Made by a program: the position numbers and the translations under genes
Notes under the pieces: model-generated
Told to the model about the DNA's origin: nothing
Database searches by the model: none
What the model saw: the letters and a program-made list of their open reading frames with translations, nothing else
Shown here: positions 8,482-17,936 of the stretch, one piece after another
How the letters are laid out: every line of letters begins with the position of its first letter
How positions within the stretch are numbered: the stretch's first letter is position 1
Source: Komarekiella delphini-convector SJRDD-AB1
GTDB taxonomy: Bacteria > Cyanobacteriota > Cyanobacteriia > Cyanobacteriales > Nostocaceae
Direction: 5' to 3'
NCBI RefSeq assembly: GCF_014831675.1
Contig: NZ_VJXY01000044.1
Location: 10,805-66,706, forward strand
DNA: 55,902 nt

Positions 8482-10347
8482 TTAGTTATTAGCTAGGTTT
8501 TCGGTAAAAGAAGCAAAATGTTTTCCACCTAATTCAATTTGTTCTTGTTTAATTCCGGTTTCTAATCTGGCTAATAGATACTCCAAATCACTAGTGATGA
8601 TATTTGTGCCGTGATCTGGTTCGAGCAAGCTAGCTAAAGTAATGTTGTCATTTTTGCTTGCTAAGGTATGAATGCCGAGAAAGTTGAAAACTCCTGATTC
8701 ATAAGTTCCACAAGGTACTGAAGGATTATCAACTCCAGTGCAATACTCGTTTGGCTGCAACCACTCCCTTGAAGGATATCCATGAAAATGAATCATTGGT
8801 GCGCCGTTTTTAATTAGTTCAGGTGTGTATAAGGCTGCTGCAAGAGCAATCCCAACCAAAACGTAGAGATCGTAAGAAGGTTTAATATCTACTACTGTTG
8901 GATCGATTCCTTCCGGTATTTGCAGACATAATTTGTTTTTTAAACCAATTCTGAGAATATCGCGCTCAAGGCTTAAATCTGTTTTATTTGAGCCGGAACG
9001 AGAACTTACTAGCCAGATATCAGGAATTTGCTTATAAAAGTATTGATTTCCTATTTTTGTTTTTACATATCGCCTACCTGTATCATTTTGACGAACTTCC
9101 TTATTACTGAATCCTTCTACAGCTAATAAATTTTCCCACTCATTCTCAGATATTTCGCGATCGCCTACATATTGCGGTGCTTCTGCATAAGCAACAAAAC
9201 CGTAAGAAACACCTGTTCTGCCGTTAACAATCGAGTCAACAATATCTTTATGAGATTTCCTTTTAATAATTTCACCTAGCTTAAACCCAGAAGGAAATAA
9301 ACCTGTTGCTGCTAATTCTTCACTCAATTTTACCAATTTAGCAGCATAAATAGATTCTTGAGGATCGTATTTACCTACTTCAAATCGGCTCATTGGTAAA
9401 GGTGCGATCGGAACATAAATTTTAGGAATTAAGGATTTAAAAACAAAGTTATCAAATTTTTCTCTAGAAAAGAGGGAATCGGAAAGATTCATATTTAAAA
9501 TAGAAATATTGCTATCAGATACGCCAATAACAATCTCTGAAAACGTCTTTACCAGAGTATTTACACCAATGGCTATTTTTTGTTGATATGGAACTTGTGA
9601 GTCAACAAAATTCTGATCTAGTTCTGCAATTAAAATTACCAAGGTAGATGTCGGGTCTTCAAGACGTTGCATTGCATGGTCTTCAGCCCAACCAATTAAC
9701 TTAGCAATTGTTGAAACCGACATTTTGCGATTTTTTAAAATAAAATGACAATAAAGTTGATAAAAATTTTCTGCTACAAAGCTTTTAAATTTGTCTTTTA
9801 AATACACAGGTCTTTCAACATCAATGACGCCATTAATATCAGCTTTAACAAACCTCATTTTAAGAGTTTTTTTCCATTTAGTTAGAGGAATATCAATTTC
9901 ATAGTTAAACTCTCTTGTTGCGTCTTCCCAAGAGACAATTTGCACTCCATAGTTCTGAAGCTTAAGTTCTAATTCTTCTCTAAACTTGGAGATAATTTCG
10001 TTTTTAAAACCTTTTGGCAATGGTCTAAAAGTGACTTTGATTTGTTTCGCCATCACATTGGGGTCGATAATCGGCGACTTGAATTGTATAGGCGATGTCT
10101 GGCAAAATCCACCAAGTAAACGACCAATTGTCTGGAGGCTAAGTCCCGGCCCATCAGGGATGAAAGTGTCGCAATCATCATTATTTTCACGCAGAAACGA
10201 GAGAATTTCTGTTTTACGTGCGGTTATATCTGCTTGAAGTTGTGGTGTCAGAATTCCCTTAGGAGAATTAACCCTGAGCTTGTCATTATCAGCCCACAAC
10301 TGAACACCCTGCTGAGTAAGATTTGTCAAAAGTTCTGATACGTTCAT
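8482..10347 (-). CDS. Unknown protein with N-terminal TubC-like docking domain
   Basis: A 621-residue protein. Residues 1 to about 55 (VSELLTNLTQQGVQLWADND, then TPQLQADITARKTEILSFL) match the TubC N-terminal docking domain found at the start of NRPS and PKS subunits, which binds the C-terminus of an upstream partner. The remaining 560 residues match nothing I recognise: no adenylation, condensation, KS or thioesterase motif is visible. Notable pieces are a hydrophobic stretch near 500-517 (YVLVGIALAAALYTPELI) followed by MIHFHGYPSREW (518-529). I chose ATG 10347 because the six codons upstream begin only with TTG and GAG precedes the ATG. A release, transfer or novel tailoring enzyme is possible; I assign no function. 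Confidence 0.7.
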   Translation of the reverse strand: MNVSELLTNLTQQGVQLWADNDKLRVNSPKGILTPQLQADITARKTEILSFLRENNDDCDTFIPDGPGLSLQTIGRLLGGFCQTSPIQFKSPIIDPNVMAKQIKVTFRPLPKGFKNEIISKFREELELKLQNYGVQIVSWEDATREFNYEIDIPLTKWKKTLKMRFVKADINGVIDVERPVYLKDKFKSFVAENFYQLYCHFILKNRKMSVSTIAKLIGWAEDHAMQRLEDPTSTLVILIAELDQNFVDSQVPYQQKIAIGVNTLVKTFSEIVIGVSDSNISILNMNLSDSLFSREKFDNFVFKSLIPKIYVPIAPLPMSRFEVGKYDPQESIYAAKLVKLSEELAATGLFPSGFKLGEIIKRKSHKDIVDSIVNGRTGVSYGFVAYAEAPQYVGDREISENEWENLLAVEGFSNKEVRQNDTGRRYVKTKIGNQYFYKQIPDIWLVSSRSGSNKTDLSLERDILRIGLKNKLCLQIPEGIDPTVVDIKPSYDLYVLVGIALAAALYTPELIKNGAPMIHFHGYPSREWLQPNEYCTGVDNPSVPCGTYESGVFNFLGIHTLASKNDNITLASLLEPDHGTNIITSDLEYLLARLETGIKQEQIELGGKHFASFTENLANN

Positions 10348-10412
10348 AATCAACTCAAAATTCAAAAATAATTTTTACAGTGCGGTAAATTATTTCAAAA
10401 TTGCTAAAATTT

Positions 10413-10721
10413 TCAAATTTCAAACATTTCTAATTCTGAAGCTTTTAATTCTTCAGCTAAATATTGGGATAATGATTCAATATTGGGATAATTCCACATG
10501 ATGAGTGGAGATAACTGTAATCCAAAATGTTGTTTTCCTAGGTTAGCAATGTTCATTGTCTGTACTGAATCTAAACCGTAACTATCGAAAGGTGCTCGGG
10601 TATCGATTTCATCAGCATCAGTTCCTATCTGTTCAGCAATTTGACAAGTTAGCCAATCTTGCATATCTTCTGCTGTCATCAATTTAGTACTGATTTGTTG
10701 ATTCAAAGTTTGTTCTTCCAT
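10413..10721 (-). CDS. Acyl carrier protein (second ACP of cluster)
   Basis: A 102-residue stand-alone carrier protein. The phosphopantetheine site is GLDS (FDSYGLDSVQTMNIANLG), with the following helix and WNYPNIESLSQYLAEEL typical of PKS-type ACPs. It starts 6 bp after the KS-AT protein ends, so the two are almost certainly made together, and this ACP is likely the substrate carrier for that ketosynthase. It differs clearly from the ACP at 15021-15347, so the cluster has two carrier stations. Confidence 0.93.
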   Translation of the reverse strand: MEEQTLNQQISTKLMTAEDMQDWLTCQIAEQIGTDADEIDTRAPFDSYGLDSVQTMNIANLGKQHFGLQLSPLIMWNYPNIESLSQYLAEELKASELEMFEI

Positions 10722-10727
10722 TAATAT

Positions 10728-13322
10728 TTACTCCCTTGATTTTTCAACGGATGTTCCATTTATTAGCTGTATTTGTTGAGCTAATACTTCTAATAATTCC
10801 GGCACTAATTTCATTTGGGCTTCTGAGAAATTACCTGTCTCCCTTAACAGCTGAGCTATCTGTTGGGTTTCTCCTGAGTGAAGAAAGTTAGCATCGGCTT
10901 GACTATTGTGTTCTAACGTGGTTATTTCTTGGTGTACATTTTCAGTCGTTTTAAACCAGTAACGCTGTCGCTGAAAAGGATAAGTTGGCAGTTGGAGACG
11001 ACTACGGGGATAATCTCGGTGAAAGCTAGACCAGTCTATTACTGCTCCATGAATAAATAATTCTCCCAAACTGTGGAGTATTTCCAGCCAATCCTCTTGT
11101 CCTTGATGCAAGCTAGATAAGCAAACTCCTACTTCCTCTGGTATGGAAGTTAATTTTGAGGCGATCGCCAAAAATACGTGATCACCTGCTAAAGTCTCTA
11201 TACCAGCAGTCAATTTCCCTGGTTGCTGCAAATGACAACACCAATATTCAGCAGTAGCTATTTCCTTTGTAGTTAGTTCTCGAGGAAGACTAGAAATTAG
11301 GGAAATTTGTGGTTGAGAGTAGTTAACTTCTTTGGCGATTTCTGCAAAAGCCTCAACCATCTTTTCCGGCTCCAAAGAAGCTTGCATTAAACGACTTCGT
11401 TGTGTAACCAGCTTTAGAGCATCTTCGAGAGCAAACACGCCAGCTACGCAAGCAGCAACATATTCTCCTACGCCATAACCCATAACTACTTTGGGTTTGA
11501 TGCCCCAAGATTGCCATAATTCGGCCAGGGCATACTCTATAGCAAAGAGAGCAGCTTGATCTAACACAGAACTCTCTTTGCTGGCTGGATACAGAATCTC
11601 AAGGAGAGACTTTTCTAAGTCAGGTTGGAGAATTTGGGCGCAGCGGTCAATAGCTCTACGAAAAGTGGGCTGAGTCTTATAGAGTTCCCATCCCGTAGAG
11701 CGAGATTCTATCCCCTCACCAAGAAAGAAGAAGGCAATTTTTGGGCGCTTTCTGCCCTTTACCTTACCCTTTAACAATCCAGCAGTTTCCTTTTGAGCGA
11801 TAAAAGCATTTAACTGCTGGCGTAACTGCACGACGGATTCAGCCACGATACAAAGACGATGCTCAAAATGTGTCCGTCCTGTATTGGCACTAAAACAGAC
11901 ATCTGCCAGGGATACATCAGGATTAGATGCTAAAAAGTCTTGATACCTTTGTGCCAGTTCTCGCAGAGCCAAATCACTTTTTGCTGAGAGTGCGACTAAA
12001 TGGCCCCGACATTGAACATCTACGGGCACTGGCGCTGATATTGGTGCTTCTTCTAAGATGACGTGAGCATTGGTGCCTCCGAAACCAAACGCACTTACAC
12101 CAGCCAAACGACTCTGTTTGCCACGATACCATTTCTGAAGCTCCGTTGGAATTGAAAATGAGGTATTTTCCAGAGAAATATAGGGATTAAGCTGCTTCAA
12201 ATGCAGGTGAGGAGGGATTTCTTCGTGTTGCAACGAAAGGACTACTTTGATCAAAGCAGAAATCCCGGCAGCAGCTTCCAAATGACCAATATTTGTCTTG
12301 ACTGAACCAATCCAACAGGGTCTATCTGGCTCGCGGCCCTCCATGAGTGCGGCTTTTAAAGCTTTAAACTCGATCGCGTCTCCGATGGATGTGCCAACGG
12401 CGTGAGCGTCAATGTAGCTAATCTCTGCCGGTTGCACTTTGCCATTTTCTAAGGCTTGACGAATTACCGCCTGTTGAGCGAGTCCATTAGGTGCAGTAAG
12501 ACTATTGCTCAGCCCATCTTGGTTAACTGCTGAACCTCTGATGAGTGCGAGAATGTTGTCTTTGTCTCTCACAGCATCACTGAGGCGCTTGAGCACGACT
12601 ATGCCACAGCCTTCTCCCCTGACGTAACCATCAGCGCTGGCATCAAAAGACTTACACTGACCAGCAGATGACAGCAGGCGCGTCTGAGATGAAGAGATGG
12701 TCGAATCCGGCGATAAAATTAAGTTTACTCCACCAGCTAGGCACAAATCCGATTCTCTGTTTCGTAAACTCTGGCAGGCTAAATGGACTGTAACCAGAGA
12801 CGAGGAGCAAGCAGTATCTATTGCCATACTCGGGCCACGCAAATCTAGCAAATAGGATAAGCGATTGGCTGTAATGCAGGGAGTTGTTCCCGTGCCACTA
12901 TGTAATCCGATACAAGAGAAGTTTTTATAAAGAAGCCGATGATAATCGATAGTACATAGACCGATAAATACTCCTGTCTGACTGCTAGCTAGACTAGTCG
13001 GTACTATGCCTGCATTTTCTAGAGCTTCCCAAGCTACCTCTAAAAATAGTCTTTGTTGGGGGTCTGTATGCTCGACTTCATCTGGAGAAATTCCAAAAAA
13101 GTCAGCGTCGAACAAATCCACCTGCTCTAGAAAACCACCCCAACGGGTGCTCATTTTTCCTGGGGTGTTGGGATTAGGATCGTAGAAGGCATCAATATCC
13201 CAGCGCTCTTTTGGTACTTGCGCGATCGCATCACTACCATTACGCAATAACTTCCAGAAAGATTCGGGATTGTTCGCTTTGGGAAAACGGCAACCAATGC
13301 CAATAATTGCTATGGGTTCCAT
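10728..13322 (-). CDS. Polyketide synthase: ketosynthase with degenerate acyltransferase
   Basis: An 864-residue type I PKS protein. The KS (1-425) keeps its triad: Cys172 in DTACSSS, His307 in DAHAVGT (normally EAHGTGT), and His347 in KTNIGHLE. The following region is recognisably acyltransferase (about 527-730), but the nucleophile motif GHSxGE is GYGVGE (615-620), so Ser is Gly and His is Tyr. About 100 residues that should lie between SRLMQ and [10 protein letters not shown], including the second active-site His region, are missing. The post-AT linker (VDWSS-like to [13 protein letters not shown]) and a C-terminal [20 protein letters not shown] segment remain. There is no KR, DH, ER or ACP; the ACP is the separate gene downstream. 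It can plausibly condense or transfer acyl groups but should not select malonyl-CoA itself. Confidence 0.93.
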   Translation of the reverse strand: MEPIAIIGIGCRFPKANNPESFWKLLRNGSDAIAQVPKERWDIDAFYDPNPNTPGKMSTRWGGFLEQVDLFDADFFGISPDEVEHTDPQQRLFLEVAWEALENAGIVPTSLASSQTGVFIGLCTIDYHRLLYKNFSCIGLHSGTGTTPCITANRLSYLLDLRGPSMAIDTACSSSLVTVHLACQSLRNRESDLCLAGGVNLILSPDSTISSSQTRLLSSAGQCKSFDASADGYVRGEGCGIVVLKRLSDAVRDKDNILALIRGSAVNQDGLSNSLTAPNGLAQQAVIRQALENGKVQPAEISYIDAHAVGTSIGDAIEFKALKAALMEGREPDRPCWIGSVKTNIGHLEAAAGISALIKVVLSLQHEEIPPHLHLKQLNPYISLENTSFSIPTELQKWYRGKQSRLAGVSAFGFGGTNAHVILEEAPISAPVPVDVQCRGHLVALSAKSDLALRELAQRYQDFLASNPDVSLADVCFSANTGRTHFEHRLCIVAESVVQLRQQLNAFIAQKETAGLLKGKVKGRKRPKIAFFFLGEGIESRSTGWELYKTQPTFRRAIDRCAQILQPDLEKSLLEILYPASKESSVLDQAALFAIEYALAELWQSWGIKPKVVMGYGVGEYVAACVAGVFALEDALKLVTQRSRLMQASLEPEKMVEAFAEIAKEVNYSQPQISLISSLPRELTTKEIATAEYWCCHLQQPGKLTAGIETLAGDHVFLAIASKLTSIPEEVGVCLSSLHQGQEDWLEILHSLGELFIHGAVIDWSSFHRDYPRSRLQLPTYPFQRQRYWFKTTENVHQEITTLEHNSQADANFLHSGETQQIAQLLRETGNFSEAQMKLVPELLEVLAQQIQLINGTSVEKSRE

Positions 13323-13394
13323 TAAATTGTTTGCCCAATAGTATTGATCAATGCTGACTAGTGGTCTATCGCATTAATTTTGATAGTCATACAT

Positions 13395-13452
13395 GTTTGT
13401 AGTAAGGACTTTAGTCGTTGATTTTTTAAGCACTAAAGTGCTTACTACAAAC
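13395..13452. repeat. Long inverted repeat in cluster spacer
   Basis: Arms GTTTGTAGTAAGGACTTTAG and onward (13395-13415) and its complement (13432-13452) pair over 21 bp with one mismatch around a 16-base loop. This looks like a small mobile inverted-repeat element of the kind scattered in Nostocales genomes. It lies in the 199-bp gap between the CylC-like gene and the PKS gene, the longest spacer within the core, and could act as a partial terminator or transcript-stability element dividing the operon. Confidence 0.8.
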
Positions 13453-13521
13453 CTCTCAAAACTTTTACAACAAACCACTAGCGAGATATGAACTCGCCAG
13501 TCTAGCCATGAAAGTTGTACT

Positions 13522-14943
13522 CTAGCTCTCCTGCTCGATGACCGATTGGGAGAACTCTTTAAAGGTCTTAGTATTTTTTTGGAGTGCTTTGCTGATTGAG
13601 CCTCCGGCAGCCATAATACCCATTTCGCGGTTTATTTTCCATTGATAATCTAGGCGACTAAATAGTCTTTGCATCAATTCCAGGAGACTTTGATGATATT
13701 TGAGTCCGACGTGATAGCCTTCGTGTTCTTGACAGAAGCACTTTTCCATCCAATCGAGGGCTTCTTTGGTTTCCATGCCAAATAGAGGCGATTTCAAGAG
13801 TTTGTAGTAAAAGACCATTAGCATGGGGTCATCGTAGACGCAGCGACCGGGTAACACTCCAGAAAGACCGCTCAAAAGGTTGCGTTGCGCCATATAAATC
13901 GCTAAACCAGATACAAATTTCTCGTAAGCAGTTGGCTTCGGGAAATCCTTATACATATCTTTGGCGATAGTTTGGGAAATCGTGGTATGAAAAGCTTCGT
14001 CTAATAAGTGGTAGTAAGAGACAGCTGTTGGGGTGGGGATATACTCGCCTTTTTGCTCTAACTCTCGGAAATATCTGACATAAGGATATTCTTGGTTTTT
14101 GAGAATCGCATTAGCCGTATAACGCAGAGAATAATACTGACACGCCATAAACGGCGACATTCCCCAGTGAACAGTGAAAAACCGTAACCAATGACGTGGT
14201 GCGATTCGCCCTCCTAGACCATCTGCTGGTGCGGGGATCGGCTCGCCTCTTTGTTCTAACTCTTGCAAATACTTAGAGTAATACTGTTTTTTATCACTAA
14301 GCATCGTCTTAGCGATCGCATTTAAGGCATTGTCTCGGTATTCCGAAAATGTTGAATCACCATGACCTGATGAGGTGAAAAACTCTCGCACAGGATGGGG
14401 AATTAAGGGTCTAAGCCAGCTATTACTCTCTTTATCTGATTTGCCATAAAGGGAATTTCCCAATATGGTTTTACCAACTATGGCCATTTTCGTTTTGTAA
14501 CCAATCTTTTGAAAGGTACGAATGTGGTAACTTTCTTGATCAGTTTCAAAATCGAGTTCGTTACACAGGGTTTCGTAACCACCAAAGGCGCGAAAAACGC
14601 CAGATGTTACCATGTTGTAAATGCTTGTAGTGGCTTCGCTAACCGCAGTATGGTTATAGTTGCCAACCCAATAAAGATGATTAAGCGCTAGTTTCTGTGA
14701 GGGAGAAATGGCATCGTAGAGAGGCGTTCCATAAAGGAGTGAGAGTTCGGGAGGACTCCAATAATAATTACTGTTACTAGCGTAGTTAAACTCATTACCT
14801 AAGTCTCTGAGTTTCTCGGTGTAGTCTGAGTTTGTGTTGTTCTGAAAAGTTTTTTCGATGATTATAGAATGCTTTGTTCCCTGTGCTTCTGACAACGTTG
14901 AAGCTGAAATTTGGGAATCTAGAGTTTTGTTTCCAAGGATCAT
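13522..14943 (-). CDS. CylC-like dimetal-carboxylate halogenase/oxygenase (AurF fold)
   Basis: A 473-residue protein that I place in the CylC/BrtJ/PuwJ group of cyanobacterial dimetal-carboxylate enzymes, which chlorinate unactivated carbons of ACP-bound fatty acids. Candidate metal ligands in the ferritin-like helices are Glu103 (VSEATTS), Glu137 and His140 (ESYH), Glu316 and His319 (EAFH), and Glu408 and His411 (EGYH). The setting fits: an ACP gene just upstream, then a desaturase homologue and a fatty acyl-AMP ligase, the same partners as in cylindrocyclophane and related pathways. An internal repeat is visible, with LEQRGEPIPAP near 229-239 and LEQKGEYIPTP near 295-305. An N-oxygenase (AurF itself) or other diiron oxygenase is the alternative. 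Whether it halogenates cannot be seen from sequence. Confidence 0.75.
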   Translation of the reverse strand: MILGNKTLDSQISASTLSEAQGTKHSIIIEKTFQNNTNSDYTEKLRDLGNEFNYASNSNYYWSPPELSLLYGTPLYDAISPSQKLALNHLYWVGNYNHTAVSEATTSIYNMVTSGVFRAFGGYETLCNELDFETDQESYHIRTFQKIGYKTKMAIVGKTILGNSLYGKSDKESNSWLRPLIPHPVREFFTSSGHGDSTFSEYRDNALNAIAKTMLSDKKQYYSKYLQELEQRGEPIPAPADGLGGRIAPRHWLRFFTVHWGMSPFMACQYYSLRYTANAILKNQEYPYVRYFRELEQKGEYIPTPTAVSYYHLLDEAFHTTISQTIAKDMYKDFPKPTAYEKFVSGLAIYMAQRNLLSGLSGVLPGRCVYDDPMLMVFYYKLLKSPLFGMETKEALDWMEKCFCQEHEGYHVGLKYHQSLLELMQRLFSRLDYQWKINREMGIMAAGGSISKALQKNTKTFKEFSQSVIEQES

Positions 14944-15020
14944 AATTTTATCCTGAAAGAGTCACTGAAAATACTGAAATTTTTTACTTTTCTTGAGCTT
15001 TAGCACCAAGAATATTAAGA

Positions 15021-15347
15021 TTAACTTTTAGTTTTTAACTGCGAGCTTAAATGCTGAACCAAAGCCTGAACAGTTGGGTAATCATACATGAGGGTTGGAT
15101 CAATTTCTCTTCCTAGCCAGTCTTCTAGGTCGCCGGTCAAACCAACTGCTGCTGAGGAATCTAAACCATAACGGTCAAATGGGATCGTAACGTCGATTTC
15201 GTCTGAATCTACTTCCAGCAAGTTAGCTACATAGGAAACTATCCAAGCCTGAATTTCTGATGCTGTTGGTATTGGCTTGAATGTATCAACTTTGCTAGTC
15301 TCCAAAACCGGACTTATGGTGCTCATTTCTAGATTCTGCATTTCCAT
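15021..15347 (-). CDS. Acyl carrier protein (loading ACP)
   Basis: A 108-residue carrier protein with the phosphopantetheine motif GLDS (FDRYGLDSSAAVGLTGDL), followed by YDYPTVQALVQHLSSQL. The N-terminal 25 residues are a flexible leader. The gene lies between the desaturase homologue and the CylC-like gene, downstream of fatty acyl-AMP ligase. It is thus the probable acceptor of the activated fatty acid and the platform for its modification, as JamC or CylB are in their pathways. Confidence 0.93.
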   Translation of the reverse strand: MEMQNLEMSTISPVLETSKVDTFKPIPTASEIQAWIVSYVANLLEVDSDEIDVTIPFDRYGLDSSAAVGLTGDLEDWLGREIDPTLMYDYPTVQALVQHLSSQLKTKS

Positions 15348-15409
15348 CGTTTAATCCTTCGCAAGTATTAATGAATATGTATGCTTCCTGCAATAGAATT
15401 GCCGCAGGT

Positions 15410-16048
15410 TCAGCTACGTAACTTTTTTGCCTCAATCATCTTTGCTGTAGGAATATTGACATTCCAGATCAGGCCAAAAAACTCTAGAAAACGGATAAAC
15501 CAAGTACCTGGGTCAATTTGCCACCACTCAAATCCAGCAATGGCTGAGTTAGGAAAAGCATGATGGTTGTTGTGCCACGACTGTCCGCAACTGAAGATAG
15601 CCAACAATATGTTGTTTGTACTGTGGTCATGACTATCAAAGGGGCGATCGCCATAGAGATGGCAAATCGAGTTGGTACTTGAAATAATTTGCTGTCCGAG
15701 GAAAACTCTAACCAGCCCTCCCCATAAGAAACCTTGAAAACTACCTATCCATGTCCATGTCAATATCCCTCCTAGAAGAGTGGGGATAATAAGACCTAAA
15801 ATTACCCAAATGTAGTGTAGTTGGTTAACTTTACTAATTACAGGATCTTGAAGTAGGTCTTTGGGAATCTTTAAATACCAAAGTAATCCAATTGCTACTA
15901 CAGTTTTTAAACAAGGAATCAAGAATGTAGCTAAGGCTAACCGCCTGTAAATAGTTTGTAGGTAATCACTTGCGATTGTGATCTTCTGCCCTTGATGCAC
16001 TCTCAAAAGAAGCTTCTCTTGAGAGATGTTATCTGGCTGTGTTGACAT
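15410..16048 (-). CDS. Truncated membrane fatty-acid desaturase homologue lacking two His boxes
   Basis: A 212-residue protein whose last two thirds match the C-terminal half of acyl-CoA/ACP delta-9-type desaturases: LWGGLVRVFLG, NSICHLYGDRPFDSHDHSTN and the third histidine box SWHNNHHAFPNSA. Desaturases of this family are usually 270-320 residues, with HxxxxH and HxxHH boxes before this part. Here those boxes are absent; the N-terminus (1 to about 60) has only one His and one or two membrane segments. The usual GEGWHNNHH is GQSWHNNHH, and the His before NSxCH is Gln. There is no room for the missing part, because the fatty acyl-AMP ligase ends 35 bp upstream. It is either a non-catalytic or repurposed protein or a decayed JamB-like enzyme that is still translated. 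Confidence 0.85.
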   Translation of the reverse strand: MSTQPDNISQEKLLLRVHQGQKITIASDYLQTIYRRLALATFLIPCLKTVVAIGLLWYLKIPKDLLQDPVISKVNQLHYIWVILGLIIPTLLGGILTWTWIGSFQGFLWGGLVRVFLGQQIISSTNSICHLYGDRPFDSHDHSTNNILLAIFSCGQSWHNNHHAFPNSAIAGFEWWQIDPGTWFIRFLEFFGLIWNVNIPTAKMIEAKKLRS

Positions 16049-16082
16049 TAGTTAGTCTGTTCTTGGATAGTGTGATTCTTAT

Positions 16083-17936
16083 TCATATCTGTTTACCAGC
16101 TGTGAGTTGTTCTAAAATAGAATCGACATCAGCTTGCAGATTCATAAACTTAGATTTATTTTGAGGATTCTCGCTCCAATCCTCTACAACATCTAAACTT
16201 CCAGAGAGAAACACAGTTCGACAAGCTAGACGGCGAATCTTACCACTGGAAGTTTTAGGAATACTTCCACTCTTGACGAGTACTGTAGCGCAAACCTCCA
16301 GCCCGTGATTTGCTACTACTGCTTCTCTAATACTTGCGATCACTTCTGGGACGTTTAACTTTCGCAAGTAACTGCGCTCTACTTCCTGAACAACAACTAG
16401 TCGCTCTAAACCCTTGAAATCAATGGAAAATGCGGCTCCACAACCGCGTCTCAGGGCTGGATGGCTATTCTCAACACTCAGTTCAATATCTTGGGGATAA
16501 TGATTTTGCCCACGAATTATAATTACATCTTTGATGCGTCCTGTAATAAACAGTTCCCCATCTTGTAAAAATCCGAGATCGCCGGTGCGAAGAAATGGGC
16601 CTGACGCTGAGCGATCGCTAATATCTGTATCTGCTAGATATGCACGGAAGGCTGTCTGTGTCTCCTCATCTCGATTCCAGTAACCTTGAGCAATACTTGG
16701 CCCAGCTACCCAGATTTCCCCGACTTGCTCAGGAGTACAGAGGGTTAAAGATTCGGGGTTGACAATAATTACCTTTTGCTCTGGATAACTTTGTCCACAA
16801 CCAATAATTGTCTGGGTATCTGTCTGAGCATTGTTAACCTTGACAATTCGGTTTTGCTCTAGTGCTGCTTTGTCTATATTGCAGGCGATTGGTAGAGCTG
16901 TTTTTTCACCCCCAGTTACCAGAAGAGTTGTTTCTGCCATGCCGTAGCAGGGGTAGAATGCTTCTTTACGAAAGCCACAAGGCGCAAAAGTAGAGGCAAA
17001 CTGTTCCAATGTCTCGGCACGGACAGTTTCAGCTCCAGTAAAAGCAACCTCCCAACTGCTGAGGTCTAGATTTGCCAGTTGTTCGGGTGTAACTTTGCGT
17101 GTACATAAGTCGTAAGCAAAATTTGGCCCACCGCTAGTAGTACCTTTATGGCGCGTTATAGCTTCCAGCCAGCGGATAGGCTTTTGTAAAAAGTCCGCAG
17201 GCGATATCAGTGCTACAGAAAAACCACCATATAGAGGTTGAAGTATGCCGCCAATCAATCCCATATCGTGGTATGGAGGTAGCCAAATCACGCCTTGGCT
17301 ATCGGGTGTATGTCCAAAACATCTGTGGATCACATCTGAGTTGTGCATCAGGTTGCCATGACTCACCATGACGCCCTTGGGATTACCCGTAGAACCAGAG
17401 GTGTACTGGAGGAAAGCTAAGCTCTCGCTATTTAACTCTGGTTGTTGCCATGCATTGCTCAAATCAGTGTTCAACTCATCTGTCGCCAACCAATGCAATC
17501 CAGCCAGTTCTAGACTTCCTTGACTGGAGGCAGACTGGAGGTTGTTCAACAATGTCGTAGAAGTCAGGAGTACCTTTGCTTGAGCATCTGCGGCTATAGT
17601 CTGCAACCTAGACAGTTTTTGATTTCGTCTGGGTGGGTAAGCAGGAACAGCGACAACACCGGCATATAAACATCCAAAGAAGGCAGCAATATAATCTAGA
17701 CCAGGCTGATAAAGGAGTAAGGCACGTTCACCAGAGACATTTAGAGACTGAAGAGTGGCTGCGATCGCCTGCGCCTGGATATGTAACTCTTGATAAGTCA
17801 GCGATTCTGCTTCTGTGTCTCTATAGTGCAAAAAAGTATAAGCTTTCTGTTCCGGTTGATTTTGTGCTCTGTAACTCAGTAATTCAACTAATGTTGAGAA
17901 ATGGTACTCGTTGATCAAATTGGAATAAGTACTCAT
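16083..17936 (-). CDS. Fatty acyl-AMP ligase (FAAL)
   Basis: A 617-residue adenylating enzyme that activates a free fatty acid as acyl-AMP and passes it to an ACP. It has the AMP-binding P-loop YTSGSTGNPKG (178-188), YHDMGLIGG, TSGGPNFAYDLC, YPCYGMAETTL, RTGDLGF and FITGRIKDVIIIRGQNHYPQ, all FAAL-type. The pattern YHDMGLIGGILQPLYGG separates it from ordinary acyl-CoA ligases. It is the first structural gene of the cluster and is followed by the desaturase homologue (gap 34 bp) and ACP, the order of jamABC-like starter cassettes. It therefore sets the lipid starter. Chain length cannot be read from sequence. Confidence 0.95.
   Translation of the reverse strand: MSTYSNLINEYHFSTLVELLSYRAQNQPEQKAYTFLHYRDTEAESLTYQELHIQAQAIAATLQSLNVSGERALLLYQPGLDYIAAFFGCLYAGVVAVPAYPPRRNQKLSRLQTIAADAQAKVLLTSTTLLNNLQSASSQGSLELAGLHWLATDELNTDLSNAWQQPELNSESLAFLQYTSGSTGNPKGVMVSHGNLMHNSDVIHRCFGHTPDSQGVIWLPPYHDMGLIGGILQPLYGGFSVALISPADFLQKPIRWLEAITRHKGTTSGGPNFAYDLCTRKVTPEQLANLDLSSWEVAFTGAETVRAETLEQFASTFAPCGFRKEAFYPCYGMAETTLLVTGGEKTALPIACNIDKAALEQNRIVKVNNAQTDTQTIIGCGQSYPEQKVIIVNPESLTLCTPEQVGEIWVAGPSIAQGYWNRDEETQTAFRAYLADTDISDRSASGPFLRTGDLGFLQDGELFITGRIKDVIIIRGQNHYPQDIELSVENSHPALRRGCGAAFSIDFKGLERLVVVQEVERSYLRKLNVPEVIASIREAVVANHGLEVCATVLVKSGSIPKTSSGKIRRLACRTVFLSGSLDVVEDWSENPQNKSKFMNLQADVDSILEQLTAGKQI

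Noticed and set aside
360-17936. Heterocyst glycolipid (hgl) cluster
   Set aside because: Glycosyltransferase, SDR, KS and ACP are shared themes, but there is no HglE-type multi-domain PKS, HglB thioester reductase or HglT, whereas FAAL, a CylC-like enzyme and Glf are present.
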